A DNA stretch of 64,000 nucleotides from Telmatactis stephensoni (taxonomy: Eukaryota; Cnidaria; Anthozoa; Actiniaria; Isophelliidae). The DNA is taken from assembly GCA_029948255.1 (NCBI GenBank), contig JALIZF010001487.1, forward strand, positions 38,501 through 102,500. Direction: 5' to 3'. Every line of letters begins with the position of its first letter. The stretch's first letter is position 1. Made by a program: the position numbers and the translations under genes. This document shows positions 35,043 to 46,199 of the stretch, piece by piece. A model generated the notes under the pieces. That model ran no database searches and was not told the DNA's origin. It worked only from the letters and a program-made list of their open reading frames with translations.

Positions 35043-36332
35043 TCGTTTTTAACACGGCTCTCAGGAAGAGCATGACTGTAGACACCGTGTAAGCAAATAT
35101 TATGTGCAAGCAGTGGTGAAATATTATTAATTTAAGACTTAAACAAACTATTGATCTATTAAAGACAATATCTCCGTGTCTTACATGTCTGTCCTCAAGT
35201 GAAGTTCGCTGCCACAAATCGATCTGTCTCGTGTTCTTGGACGATCAATACATTATAAGTTGATTACAACAGCTGGTATAAAGCAAAGTATCTTGAAATC
35301 TGAAAAATTCCGATTGATAGCGTCCGCCATTTTGTTCTCAATCTCTCGCGACCACAGGAAGCCTCGTGGTCAACAGTGTACCCCAAAGGCTTCTGGGTAA
35401 TTTGCCGATTTGCGACGTTGATAGATTGATAGATTGATAGACTGAAAAGGTAAACCTAGACTCGAGCTACCACAGGTAGCCCGAGTAACTACAGGTAAAT
35501 AATTAAGTGATTTACTCACAACTTAATCAGAAGACCTATCCTGATTTTGTTTGAACAAGGCCCCGTTCATACCACGGAATAGTGGGAATACTAAAATTAG
35601 GAATGACCAACTGAAATCGGAAAAAAGCGTTATGGCGGGGATTTTGCACATCCTGCGTAACATCATGGTGGCATTTTAAATTTCAATCCAACAAAAAATA
35701 TATATAATATTTAGAAAGAGCAAACCAAAGTTAGCAAAAATTGGGAATTTGATGGGCTTTCGATGAATAGCGCTAAAGTTATGGGTATCCAAAGTTTGTG
35801 CCTTTTCTACAAAACGTTCAGTGGAGAGCAACCACTTTGACTACCACCGAATGAAGAAAGCCAACTTCAGCTGTCCATACTCTATGAGAGCCTGGGTTTA
35901 AATTTCGGCATTATTTTTCTTTTTCGTCGCCAAAATGCGACCAACCGAGGTGCTCTGGGTACGAGAATGAGTCACATGGTCAAAAGCCATGAATATGAAA
36001 GCCATAAATACGCTCAGATCACTTACAAATCCACACACCATTCGCGGTATAGCCACACTAAAAGATGTCGAGCGTTTTCGTAAAGGGCATTTTGAGAGAT
36101 ACCAGCGAACTTAAATCGTGAAACTTATCGAGAAACTTATCGTGAAACTTATCGAGAACTATACTCAAACAAGCTATTTATCTATTCAAAAGCAAATTCT
36201 ATTATATCTCATGCCAACACTTACAGCACAAAGGACTTCAATGCTAAATGTGCACAAAGCTGTCATGATGAACGAAAGACTATTGGAAGCATTTTAAGCG
36301 AAGAAGATACGACATCGACTATAAAACCATGC
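35043..36332. other. flanking DNA, no gene supported
   Basis: Contains a further GCGTCCGCCATTTTG patch (35315-35330), a GATTGATAGATTGATAG run near 35420 and otherwise unremarkable AT-rich sequence. Confidence 0.35.
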
Positions 36333-37003
36333 GTGTGCGACTCACAACGTAAAGTCTTCTACATCAAAATGACCTCTTCTTTCATAATAAAAATGGTAAA
36401 TATGTTGCTTCTTTTATCTTTTTTACTTCAAGGAAGTATGCTTTGTTTTACTTGTTCGATAGTAGTAACTTTATTAGGTTGTATAACAGCCACTTTGTTC
36501 CACTGGTATACTCGAACTGAAATGGTCATTTCATCCTTCAGTGATTGTGACATCTTGGACAAAGCTTATTATTTATCTGTAAAACCTGTACATGTATATA
36601 ACGATGCAGAAGTTACAATAAATATTACAAATAACACCAGATCTCGTTTTTCAAGGTTGTTTATTATAATTATAGACGAGTCAAGTTAAGTAGCCGTCGC
36701 GCTGACCGTGAACCAAGTAGAATATCAACACGATTTCTTAAACGCTTGAACACTAAAAGTAGGAAGCTTAGACGAATTATTTATCGTAAAATTCATTCAT
36801 TTATACCTAAGTCATCTAAGTTGCATTATTATATGAAACGCTCAAAGGTTAACAGCAAAGATTTTGTTTCAAAGCTAAAGCTCAATGGTGCACTCAAGGC
36901 GTTTATTTCTCCAAGGTTAAAAAGGTTTTTGTGTAAAGCTAGTCGGTATATATCATTTTTTCTTGCAACAGACCAATGTATTGTAAGACCCAGTCACATG
37001 TAA
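36333..37003 (+). pseudogene. unrecognised ORF pair, membrane-like then basic
   Basis: The first frame (36333-36689) has a hydrophobic stretch (MLLLLSFLLQGSMLCF and SIVVTLLGCITATLFHW), suggesting one or two membrane helices, followed by a polar segment. Near 36655 a second frame takes over with a strongly basic protein (RLNTKSRKLRRIIYRKIHSF, LKRFLCKASRYISFF) to a stop at 37003. Whether these are one frameshifted gene or two is not clear. No family recognised. Confidence 0.3.
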
Positions 37004-37399
37004 CGAATTACTGTCTGTATGTCGAAGATGTTAAAGTTAAATACAACATGGACAAATTACTCATAACCGAGGTTATTGATGCTTAGAACATTTCCTCAAC
37101 ACATAACATGAAAACAATTTTATGACAATAACTTTGTCAACGTTTTATGAACTGTTTTTGTTATTAAGACTGTAGTCAAATTGTTAATGTTTTTAATAAA
37201 CATCTTTCAAATTGAATGACTCATGACAACATAAGATATGATAATGTCGGTCGCGCCTAAAGCGCCATTCTTTGTGTGCTTTGCTGTTGCTGTCTCTCTC
37301 AAGGGAATAAGGGAATAAGGGGAGGGGGAAGGAAGGAGGGGGATTGACCAGCGTGCACGTATTTCTATTGGTTGGAATCCATAGCGTTGAAAGGGGAAT

Positions 37400-38580
37400 T
37401 AACATATTTGCAAAATTCGCAAAATTCTATATTTGTACAGATGCAGAAAAATTCGCAAAATACTTCTTTCCATATAAAAAATATTATTTAATTTTATAGA
37501 TTGGGAAAAATTCGCAAATTTGGAGTCTGGTAAATCTGCAAAGTTCGCAAATTTCTCGAGATTGGAATCACGAAAAATCTGCAAAGTTTGCAAATCTCTC
37601 CCGACTTTTAGAAATTTGCAAACTTTGCAAGTTTTTAAATTACAGGTAATCTGCAAAGTTTGCGAATTTCGCCGGATAATAGAAATGTGTGAAGTTTGCA
37701 AATGATCCCTAAATAGAAATTTGCAAACTTCGCAAATTTCATTTGAAGCTCGGTAAAGCATATTTCTTGGAAACTGGTAAATCTGTAAAGTTTGCAAATT
37801 TTCCGTGACTTGTAAAATTTGCAAACTTCGCAAATTTTTAAATTACAGGTAATCTGCAAAGTTTGCAAATTTTTTGTGACTCATAAAATTTGCAAACCGC
37901 AAATTTTTAAATTACAGGAAATCTGCAAGGTTTGCAAATTTTTCGTGACTTGTACGCAGAAATTTGCAAACTTCGCAAATTTTTAAATTAGAGGTAATCT
38001 GCAAAGTTTGCAAATTTTGCCTGACTTGTACGTAGAAATTTGCAAACTTCGAAGATTTCTATATTCGGGTAATTATATACAGATTGGGTAAAGTCTGGTA
38101 AATCTGCAAAGTTCGCAAATTTCTCGAGACCTGAATCATGAAAAATCTGCGAAGTTTGCAAATCTCTCCCGACTTATAGAAATTTGCAACCTTTGCACAT
38201 TTTTAAATTACAGGTAATCTGCAAAGTTTGCAAGTTTTGCCCGACTTGTACGTAGAAATTTGCAAACTTCGAAGATTTCTATATTCGGGTAATTATATAC
38301 AGATTGGGTAAAGTCTGGTAAATCTGCAAAGTTCGCAAATTTCTCGAGATCTGAATCATGAAAAATCTGCGAAGTTTGCAAATCTCTCCCGACTTATAGA
38401 AATTTGCAAACTTTGCACATTTTTAAATTACAGGTAATCTGCAAAGTTTGTGAATTTCGCCGGATAATAGAAATGTGCGAAGTTTGCAAATGATCCCTAA
38501 ATAGATTTCAAATTTCATTTGAAGCTCGGTAAATCTGTGAAGTTCGCAAATTTCATTTGAAGCTCGGTAAATCTGCAAAG
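37400..38580. repeat. palindromic minisatellite built on GCAAATTT/AAATTTGC
   Basis: Dozens of copies of AAATTTGCAAACTTCGCAAATTT-like units, each an 8-bp stem (AAATTTGC/GCAAATTT) around AAACTTC, separated by TCTGGTAAATCTGCAAAGTT-type linkers. A ~190-bp higher-order block is duplicated (37985-38170 and 38235-38410). Open frames reading CKVCKF/LQTLQI repeats are by-products. The same core occurs in the array at 61.6 kb. Confidence 0.85.
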
Positions 38581-39148
38581 ACTGACTTGCTCGCAGGGAA
38601 ACTTTCCGCTTGGTTAAAATTAATATTTATTATTTGAAAGAATAAACAAATTATCCAGTGACTATCATGATATCAAAGAAACCCTTGATTCATCCACACG
38701 GTGGTTTCAGCTTTCTAGTTATCACCTTCACATACAAATAGAACATCCATTCAGGAAACTAGCAATCGATTTCGACCAATCAAAACTCTCCCTCTGCCAG
38801 ACAGAGTTTTTGCTGGACAAGAAATTCAAGGCCCCTCGTTATATCATTGGCAACCGTGCTGTGTCAAGTTTCATATTTGGATCATCAGATTTATGATTAC
38901 GTTTCTTTCGTCTGCTGTTTGGTTCTTCGTGGTTCATGTGAGTATCAAGTTTGATTTTCATTTAGTTTTAAATCTTTGTGATAAGCTTAGAATTATTCGC
39001 CATTTCGAGGTTGCTCAAGGGACTGGGACGAATTCGCTCTCGCAAAGCCGTCTGGGATCGTTTTAGGGGACGCCATGTTGTTATCGTTACCAAAGTTCTC
39101 ATGAAAGTTCTCAGAAGTTCTTTATTGCGAATAGATTAGTAGCTAAAA

Positions 39149-40594
39149 ATGGTAAAAGTCAGCTGTTGTGTGCCAGGATGCACAAATAACTGGAGGAATT
39201 TGCCGAACATTAAGTTTCACTCTTTGCCAAAGGATCCGATAGTAAGAAAAAAATACGAAAGACTTATAAGGAACAAGACCTTGAAGATGGACTCCCAGAG
39301 CACAAGAATATGTGGAGCACATTTTCCTGGCGGCGAAAGAATGAGCAGGACTCAACTTCCAACGATATTTCCTTGGACATCGGTTGAAAAACAGCGACGT
39401 ACGATAGAGAAACACGAACTGCCTTTAAAGACCAAGGAAACATCTCAGACAAACGAGCATAGTTTGTCTATTGTGGACAACTCTTCAGAAGTCAAACTGC
39501 TTGATGAACTCGATTTTTATGTTTCCAACATTGATGACGAACGTAAAGAACAGGGCACACAAACTGATGAAGCAGAATTGCAAGCTTTAAAAGACGAAAT
39601 AGTCTCTTTAAAGGAAAAGATTCAGTCTTTGGAGAGTGAATTACGAGTCATCAACACAAAACCAAAATTTGAAATCAATGATCATAAGAACAACGACGAG
39701 AACGTTTCTTTTTATACAGGTTTTCCAAACTATGATACATTGGAACTGTGTTTTGATTTATTAAAAGAGAAGGCTTCTAATTTGTGCTACAGTGACAGAG
39801 AGGAAACTGCCTTTCATCCCGAATATAAAAAGCCGGGAAGCAGACGAAAGTTAACTGTCTGGCAAGAATTTACAATGGTGCTTTTAAGGCTGAGACTTGG
39901 ATTGTTTGAAAAGGATTTGGCTGAAAGGTTCAGAGTGTCAGTCTCTACAGTATCAACTGTGTGTAGGACGTGGATCAAGTTCATGAGAAAGGAACTTGAA
40001 CCTATGTGCATCCAGTGGCCATCGAAGGAACAGATTTTCCATTACATGCCTCCAGTGTTTAAATCATTCTATCCAAACTTAGTTTCGATAATTGACTGCA
40101 CTGAAGTGCAAATGGAGTCCCCTTCCAGTCTAGACAAGAGATCACTATGTTATTCCAGTTATAAGTCAAGAACAACTATGAAGGCACTGATTGGTATCAC
40201 CCCTAATGGAGTTGTGTCATTTTGCAGTGATCTTTACTGTGGATCTATTAGTGACCCTGATATTGTAAAGCAATCTGGATTCTTAACGCACCTAAACAGG
40301 GGAGTCCTAGTCATGGCAGACAAAGGCTTTACAATACAGGATGAGCTTGCATCAGTGGGTGCTAAACTAGCATTGCCCCACTTTCTAAAAGGAAAAAAAC
40401 AATTCTCAAAAGAAGAATCTGAGCACAATAAAAAAATTGCTAGCCTGAGAATTCATGTAGAAAGATACATGGAAAGAATTAAGAACTGGCATTTCTTTGA
40501 CAAACCAGTACCAATAAGTATGTCTGATATTGCCTCAGATATTTGGATTGTAATTGTATGTTTTTCTAACTTTCTTCCACCAATTGTAACTTAA
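39149..40594 (+). CDS. THAP-domain DDE transposase, ISL2EU type
   Basis: Intact 481-residue single-exon ORF. Residues 1-80 form a THAP zinc finger (CCVPGC near 6-11, RICGAHFPGG near 52-61 and LPTIFPW). A coiled coil follows near 145-170 (EIVSLKEKIQSLESEL). A helix-turn-helix region (AERFRVSVSTVSTVCRTWI, about 255-275) precedes an IS5/DDE_4-like nuclease with IIDCTEVQ (about 316), VMADKGFTIQDEL (about 390) and ERYMERIKNW (about 441), giving a D-D-E triad. It should bind the element's ends and cut and join DNA in the nucleus. The full length and open frame make it the best-preserved transposase here. Start chosen because the THAP domain begins at the first residues. Confidence 0.9.
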   Translation: MVKVSCCVPGCTNNWRNLPNIKFHSLPKDPIVRKKYERLIRNKTLKMDSQSTRICGAHFPGGERMSRTQLPTIFPWTSVEKQRRTIEKHELPLKTKETSQTNEHSLSIVDNSSEVKLLDELDFYVSNIDDERKEQGTQTDEAELQALKDEIVSLKEKIQSLESELRVINTKPKFEINDHKNNDENVSFYTGFPNYDTLELCFDLLKEKASNLCYSDREETAFHPEYKKPGSRRKLTVWQEFTMVLLRLRLGLFEKDLAERFRVSVSTVSTVCRTWIKFMRKELEPMCIQWPSKEQIFHYMPPVFKSFYPNLVSIIDCTEVQMESPSSLDKRSLCYSSYKSRTTMKALIGITPNGVVSFCSDLYCGSISDPDIVKQSGFLTHLNRGVLVMADKGFTIQDELASVGAKLALPHFLKGKKQFSKEESEHNKKIASLRIHVERYMERIKNWHFFDKPVPISMSDIASDIWIVIVCFSNFLPPIVT

Positions 40595-40639
40595 ATTCCA
40601 TGTAGAATGACCCATTAACTAGATCCCAAACACAAAAAA

Positions 40640-40906
40640 GGCAAAAATAATAGTACTAGATAGTGAAAATAGTGAATGCTAATTTTGTTTCCTTTGTTTA
40701 TTTAGTGCTAAATAGAGCAAAGTGTTGCACAATTTTAGTGTTTGTACTCCAGAATACAAACAGTAAAAGTGTATCAATATTTTCCATTTTTTAGTGTACT
40801 AGATAGCACTAGTTAAAACAGAAACAACAAAAATAGCACAATTCCTATTGGGCTCTTTCAGTGGTTGTAGAGTGATTGCACTTAAACTGTGCAAAGTCAC
40901 TATGAT
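40640..40906. repeat. degraded relatives of the GAGTGC MITE family
   Basis: TAGAGTGATTGCACTTAAAC at 40868 is a lone MITE end, and the sequence before it (TTTCCTTTGTTTATTTAGTG near 40690) resembles the MITE interior. It is probably a nested cluster of decayed copies. Confidence 0.45.
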
Positions 40907-40907
40907 A

Positions 40908-41045
40908 GAGTGCAAAAAATATAACCGTGAAATATTTGAAATACTAAATTGTGCAATGTTATGCAAATTTTGTTTTCTATTGTTTAATCAGCACTATTTT
41001 GCAGTATTTAGTAATTTGTATTTCACATATATATTGCTTGCACTC
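40908..41045. mobile_element. 138-bp mariner-type MITE
   Basis: The ends GAGTGCAAAAAATATA and TATATATTGCTTGCACTC are imperfect inverts, flanked by TA (40906-40907 and 41046-41047). It lies in the ISL2EU element between the two converging genes. Confidence 0.7.
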
Positions 41046-41140
41046 TACTAGATCCTACAAAATAGTTAATATTGTTATCAACCCTTTTTACAGTTTTCTT
41101 TCATTTTCTTTTAATTGAAATTTTCATGAAAATACATTTT

Positions 41141-42958
41141 TTATGAAGGCCTTGGAAACTTGTAAAATTTGTTCCATCTTGGTTCACCATGTAAAATTCT
41201 TGGATACACAAGTTCTGGAAAAATGTGTTCAAAGAAGAAATTTTCGAGTTTTGGTAATACTTTATCCCAAAACAGTGCATCAAAATGAACAGTTTCTGTG
41301 TGAGTTCCATTATCACTTGATACAATAAAATTACAAGTTGCACTTTTTGTACAAAATAACTGTTGTTGCATTTGATAATAGTATTTGTGGTTATTTATCT
41401 GTAGCTCATTCCCATTCTTCTTGTAAATTCCAAGCCTGCACATTGCATCATCATGGGACTCTCCCTCTTTCACAACAATCTTCTTAACCTCAACTATACT
41501 ATTATTACTCAAAACTCCATCCGGAGATGCTCCTAAAAATGGATGTGTGTCTGATATGATGAAACCTGATTTCTGTACATTGTGACCACACTCTTTTTCA
41601 AATTCCTGTATTATGCTTGATTCTGCCTCAATACCATCCCTCATAGCTTTAGTTTGAATAGGTTTATTGTAGAGAAGTACCTCTGAAATAGCTTTTGTGG
41701 GGCTAGTTGTTGGCTTAATTAAACAGCGCTTACACTTTGATGCTGTTATTCTTGGTTTACGCACATCGAACCATGTTCTTGTCTGGTGTTGAGCTTTTGT
41801 TTCTTCAGCAATTTGTTCTTTATGTTTAACCATGTCATAAATTCTCTCTTTGGTTCTCAATGCCTTTTGTTCTATGTCAGACATTGAAAGTGGTGCACAC
41901 TTGACAGGAGATACAATATCCCATTTACCTGTCAAAGGTTTAACTGTAGTTGTATCTTCACTCACTGACATGGAATTTTCAGTTTGTGCAAGTTCATGTG
42001 GAATAATGTAGCTCAGTCCAATTTTTTTGCCTGTTTTTTGCTCAACTTTTTTGATCCTTTCATATACTGCACCAAAATCATGAATTTGCTGTTGCTGGTT
42101 AAGTCTAGTATTTTCTGAAGTAGTGTTTGTTGGCGATTTAGAACTTTTTCTTTTTTTGTCCCACACATGTTTTTCAAACTTGACAGCATGAATAGTTGAA
42201 GGTTGCTGTTTTCTCTTTCTTGGTACACTCCAGGTGCAAGGCTTCGATGTACATGGTGTGTTTTCATCTTCAGTCTGTTCATTGTCGTGACGTTTCTTAC
42301 ATATAAAATTTTCACCGCATATACTGGTCCATGAGTAGAATATGATGGCATTACTTGACTTTTTACATAGAACACACCATTTTCAGCTTTAGTGTACATG
42401 CCTAACACTTTACCAGATTTATAGAAGTTGTAGCCTTTCACTATAGGTTTTTCTACGGACAACTGTTTCTTGAACTCAATATCCTCGATTAAGTATTTCC
42501 ATATCTGGGAGTATCCAATATTAGGGAGGCACAATATTCCTACATCGAAGCCATCTGTAGGAAACTTCACGTCTGTCAATGGATCGATTTCTTTTTCAAG
42601 ACCCAGTTTCAGACGCTTTTTTTGCAGATTCAAACCTCCATCGGGATCAACAAGATTATCAGCCAATCCATTGTGAATATAGTCATTTACTCTGGAAAAA
42701 AAAGATAAATAAAACATTTCGGTGTTGATATTTGTTTGATAATCGTCATTTCACAATCGATGAAGAACCTACTAACCTTTTGATCAAATCACTTTTGTTT
42801 CCAGAAACCTTTGCTCCCCTGCAACTCAACCAGCGTTTTAAAATTGGAACTGTACAAAACTCTGCCGGTTTTGGGAGTTCAGCTCCCGGTATGTCTTCTT
42901 TGCTTAGCTTTAAAACCTCCTTCGAAGACTCCTTCTGAGCTTCATCAACAGACGCCAT
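41141..42958 (-). pseudogene. SAP-SWIM-YqaJ nuclease gene of the ISL2EU element, SWIM core deleted
   Basis: Exon 1 (42958-42778) starts at AAAATGGCG and encodes a SAP motif ([20 protein letters not shown]). Exon 2 begins at 42691 after TTTTTTTTCCAG and joins in phase to [12 protein letters not shown]. About residue 200, after [20 protein letters not shown], a SWIM zinc finger (CxC...CxH) is expected, but the frame instead changes near 42320 to [15 protein letters not shown], the usual region after SWIM. The SWIM core is therefore missing and the frame broken. The YqaJ domain that follows is complete: [42 protein letters not shown] and [10 protein letters not shown]. YqaJ is a lambda-exonuclease-type fold; in ISL2EU it is thought to assist transposition. 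Confidence 0.85.
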
Positions 42959-43299
42959 TTTGAAATGTGTCCCCCAAAACATTCCCAGACGGCTTTGTGA
43001 GAGCGATTTCATCCCAGTCCCCTGAGCAACCTTGGAATGGTGAATATTCTGATGTCTATGACTAGTAGTACCTCAGTTGTTTGCTACCTTAGAATGCCAC
43101 TCGTGGTTTTCAACTTAGCTTTAGGATGTCACAGAAAGTGATATTATTTAAAAGAGACTTATATAAGTGTTCTACTGGTACATACACAATGTAGAATGAA
43201 GGACAAATCAAATACAGAAGTATGAAGGATTTTGAGTTCAATCCAGAGCCAGCAACATGCAAAATGTGCGTGTATTTACTGATAAAGCACGAACAATAA

Positions 43300-44143
43300 T
43301 GCACCTATCAATGTAAGTCCCGTGGGGGGGGGGTATTCGGGCAATGGGTGGGGATTTGACAGAAAATGCTTGCCCGTGGATGGGGAAATTGATCGCAAAG
43401 TCAATCCCCTGGGTCGGGATTTGATTTTTAGAAAGCGATTGGGATACCTGTGTTGTACAGAAGGCCAGGTCACTAAGTAAACACCTCGTGGTTTTTGGTT
43501 CGGTGTAGTTGTCAAGGTGAGATGTCAAGGTAAGATGCACAAAAACAAAGCATTAAACGCTTTTTTATCATGTTAAATAGATGAAAATAGTCTTTGTAGA
43601 TATAAATGTCAGTGAAATGCCATTTTCGTCAAAGTCAAAACCAAAGAAAAAGTCAAAGGATACGAAAAAGTCAAAGGATACGAAAAAGTCAAAGGATACG
43701 AAAAAGGCACAGGATAAGAAAAAGGCAAAGGATAAGGAAACACAAAATCAAGATGAAGAAAAGTGCAGTACTTGTGGACAGAATGAACCAGATGATGAGG
43801 AAGATGTAGAAGATGTAGAATGGATATGTTGTAACTGTTGCTCCTCCTGGCACCACATGATATGTGTTGGTGCAACCCAGGAGGATGCATCTGATTATTG
43901 GATATGTGCAATTTGTTGTTACAAATAAAATGTTTGAAAAAGAAGCTTTCTGTTATATTTGGGATGTGGAGTTATTCTAATGCATTTGATTGACAAAATT
44001 GTCCCCTGGGTAGGGTTTTTTGAACAATTTGATTGGCAGCGTCTTTCCCACTCTGGGGCATTTGAATTTTTTTAAGCACTTTTTTCCAAATCCCCACCCA
44101 TTGCGAATACCCCCCCCCCCCCGGACTTACATTGATAGGTGCA
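43300..44143. mobile_element. 844-bp transposon carrying a PHD-finger gene
   Basis: Inverted ends of about 60 bp: TGCACCTATCAATGTAAGTC then a run of G and TATTCGGGCAATGGGTGGGG at the left, mirrored on the right. Flanked by TAA at 43297-43299 and 44144-44146, the TWA-type duplication of PIF/Harbinger elements (a TA duplication cannot be excluded). Its only content is the PHD-finger ORF. It has no transposase, so it would have to move in trans. Confidence 0.75.
43581..43928 (+). CDS. small PHD-finger protein encoded inside a mini-transposon
   Basis: 115 codons, single exon. The start may be at 43581 or at the MPFSSKSKP methionine at 43617. An N-terminal Lys-rich region is built from tandem KKSKDT units (15-18 bp repeats at about 43650-43740) and would be basic enough to bind DNA or localise to the nucleus. 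Residues about 59-113 form a complete C4HC3 PHD finger: CSTCGQ, ICCNCCSSWHHMIC and WICAICC. PHD fingers read histone H3 tails. An acidic patch (EPDDEEDVEDVEW) precedes the second metal pair. The frame is intact while the flanking element is MITE-sized. I infer a captured host domain or an accessory protein of a Harbinger-like transposon. Confidence 0.8.
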   Translation: MKIVFVDINVSEMPFSSKSKPKKKSKDTKKSKDTKKSKDTKKAQDKKKAKDKETQNQDEEKCSTCGQNEPDDEEDVEDVEWICCNCCSSWHHMICVGATQEDASDYWICAICCYK

Positions 44144-44146
44144 TAA

Positions 44147-46199
44147 GTCTCTAACCTTCAGATATTTAAACTTAGTGCACAAATAGAGTTGCCTGAATAA
44201 TTGTGTGTAAAGGTAGACTTAACCTCGAAAATGACGTTCAGCAAAAAGAGTTCAAGTTTAGAGGGTCCACAATAAGGTTTGTCGGGATTCAGGATTGCCT
44301 TTTTTGAAGGCGCGATTTGGGATTGGGCTAAAAATTAGAGCGAGTTGTGGGAGCATGAATTACGAGTGTGAGCGGAATTTCGTGTTTTTGAGGTGTCGAG
44401 ATGCGGGACATCCTCTTGATACTACTTTGTAGGTCCAAATTGACATTGAATGTAAACGAAGGCATGCCATTCATTTATTTTTGCTGTTTTCCATTCAAGC
44501 CAAACCGTAGTTTTCTAGCTTCACTTATATGTTCACAAGTTCAAAACTGTAAGCATGAGCCAGAAATTTCGGCCCAACAGATCTCATATTTTTTTAGTTT
44601 TTCTAGGAACAAAAACAAGTTTAACATTTTAGTTTTAAATTTAAGATATGGATTAATCAGAGTAAAATGGCAAAAATTAGCTTAAGATGCATTGTTTGGA
44701 CTGATTCGGAAAATAGCCCTCGAGGTCTGCATAATTCTTCATAGCATATGATAGCCGAATGCTATAATTGTTTTATTATTTGAGTTATTTAAATGGCATG
44801 CAAAAAAACAAGATTATTTTTATATGAGCTTGTTGCCATTTTCCCTGCTCAAAAGACGCGCTATGGCGTCAGAGTACAGCAAGAAAATATAACATCCTAG
44901 GACGATGCATGATGTGATGTCACAGAACAGTAAAAAAAATCGTTTACTGCACTAGTCATTGAAAATTGATCAGGAGTCATCAGTCAGTCAGAAACGAGTA
45001 TTTTTTTGGAATAACTTTCACTCTTCTTTAATACAATAGAGTTTTCCGATTTAGCGGTCTTTTCAAAGTTATTGCCAGGCACTAATCCCTTTAACAAAAG
45101 GCTTTGTTTTTTAACACAGTAGAAATGTTAACAATACTTAGGGCCGCTTTAGATGCCTTTGAGTGCCGAATATAAATAACATCAAAGAATACCGCCTAAT
45201 TATTCCTAATTATCTATTGTTTTTAATTCATTCGACGCATGTGAGATACGACGTCTAAAGCAGGCCTTAGCCTTTTTATAAGAATCATTGTTCATGTTTT
45301 TGTCATCAACAAGTGCAAACATATAGTTTCGATACTAATTATGAAGTTTTACGTCAATTCGTATTTCATGCCAATATACAAATATTGTAAACATTTTTAT
45401 AATTTAGTATTAGGCAGGTCCACATCATGCAGCTACGGCTGACTCTCAACCTGTGTCATCAAATAAAATATGTATGTATGTATGTATACATGAATTGCCT
45501 TTTAGTTCGACGTCCGCTAGTAGGAGAGGTTCAGTTTCTAGCTTGAGAAAACGGCCATTTTTTTGTTTCGCCCTTTTGATCAGCAAACAAGCTAGACCCT
45601 CTTTAATTTGGCACGCTTGATTTACACCTCAACTTTTTATGGCACTACTCCCGGCCTAAATCTTGGCATGCAGAGCAAAACAGTCGTTAGTGTGCAGAGC
45701 GAAAAAGTTGTTACCCGTTAGTAACAAAACATCAAAACTGAATAACAAACAAAACATCCGCCGCTTGCTTTAAACTTGAATAAATTATCTAGGTTCACAC
45801 AATTTGCAGTTTTATTGGCTCTAGATGCCTAATTATTATTTTTTCATAGGTCAAGTTCCTACATTTCGTCTAATTTTGAATTTAATTTGACCATTCTAGT
45901 TATCAATTGGTGTTTACATTAACATTAACAAAATGTTAACTCAGCTGGTTAGTCGACTTGTTTCCTGCTCAAGTCTAAACATAATCAAATTTGAATAAAA
46001 CTCAAACTCATGAAGCTCATGAAAAATTATCACGCAAAAGCAGATAATCTATGTCTAAAGTTTACATAGTTTTTGTTCACTCATATGCACAAAATAACTT
46101 TCAACTTCAAGTTACTTCACAAAATTAAAACAAAGTTTCATAGAGTATATGCATGTAACCTAACTGAGGTATTTAAACAGGAACGACAGGAATATAGTC
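44147..46199. other. no supported gene; LINE-like 3' tail near 45.4-45.5 kb
   Basis: At 45400-45490, AAATAAAATATGTATGTATG is another AATAAA-plus-microsatellite tail. GAGTTTTCCGATTTAGCGGT near 45042 is the inverse of a sequence at 53405, so both are fragments of one interspersed repeat. Nothing else recognised. Confidence 0.4.

Larger units (their letters stand above)
38989..43050. mobile_element. ISL2EU-type DNA transposon
   Basis: Inverted ends: GGTTGCTCAAGGGACTGGGA and CGCAAAGCCGTCTGGG near 39010-39055 on the left are mirrored at 42985-43035 on the right, with the match extending outward to about 38989 and 43050. It encloses two convergent genes, a THAP-DDE transposase and a SAP/YqaJ nuclease. 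That pairing is the known signature of ISL2EU elements. The exact termini and target duplication were not resolved. A nest of mariner-type MITEs lies between the two genes. Confidence 0.8.

Noticed and set aside
37399..37868. ORFs with CKVCKF/LQTLQI repeats, and similar ones at 61.6 kb
   Set aside because: Open frames through a palindromic minisatellite, with overlapping frames equally open; not coding evidence.
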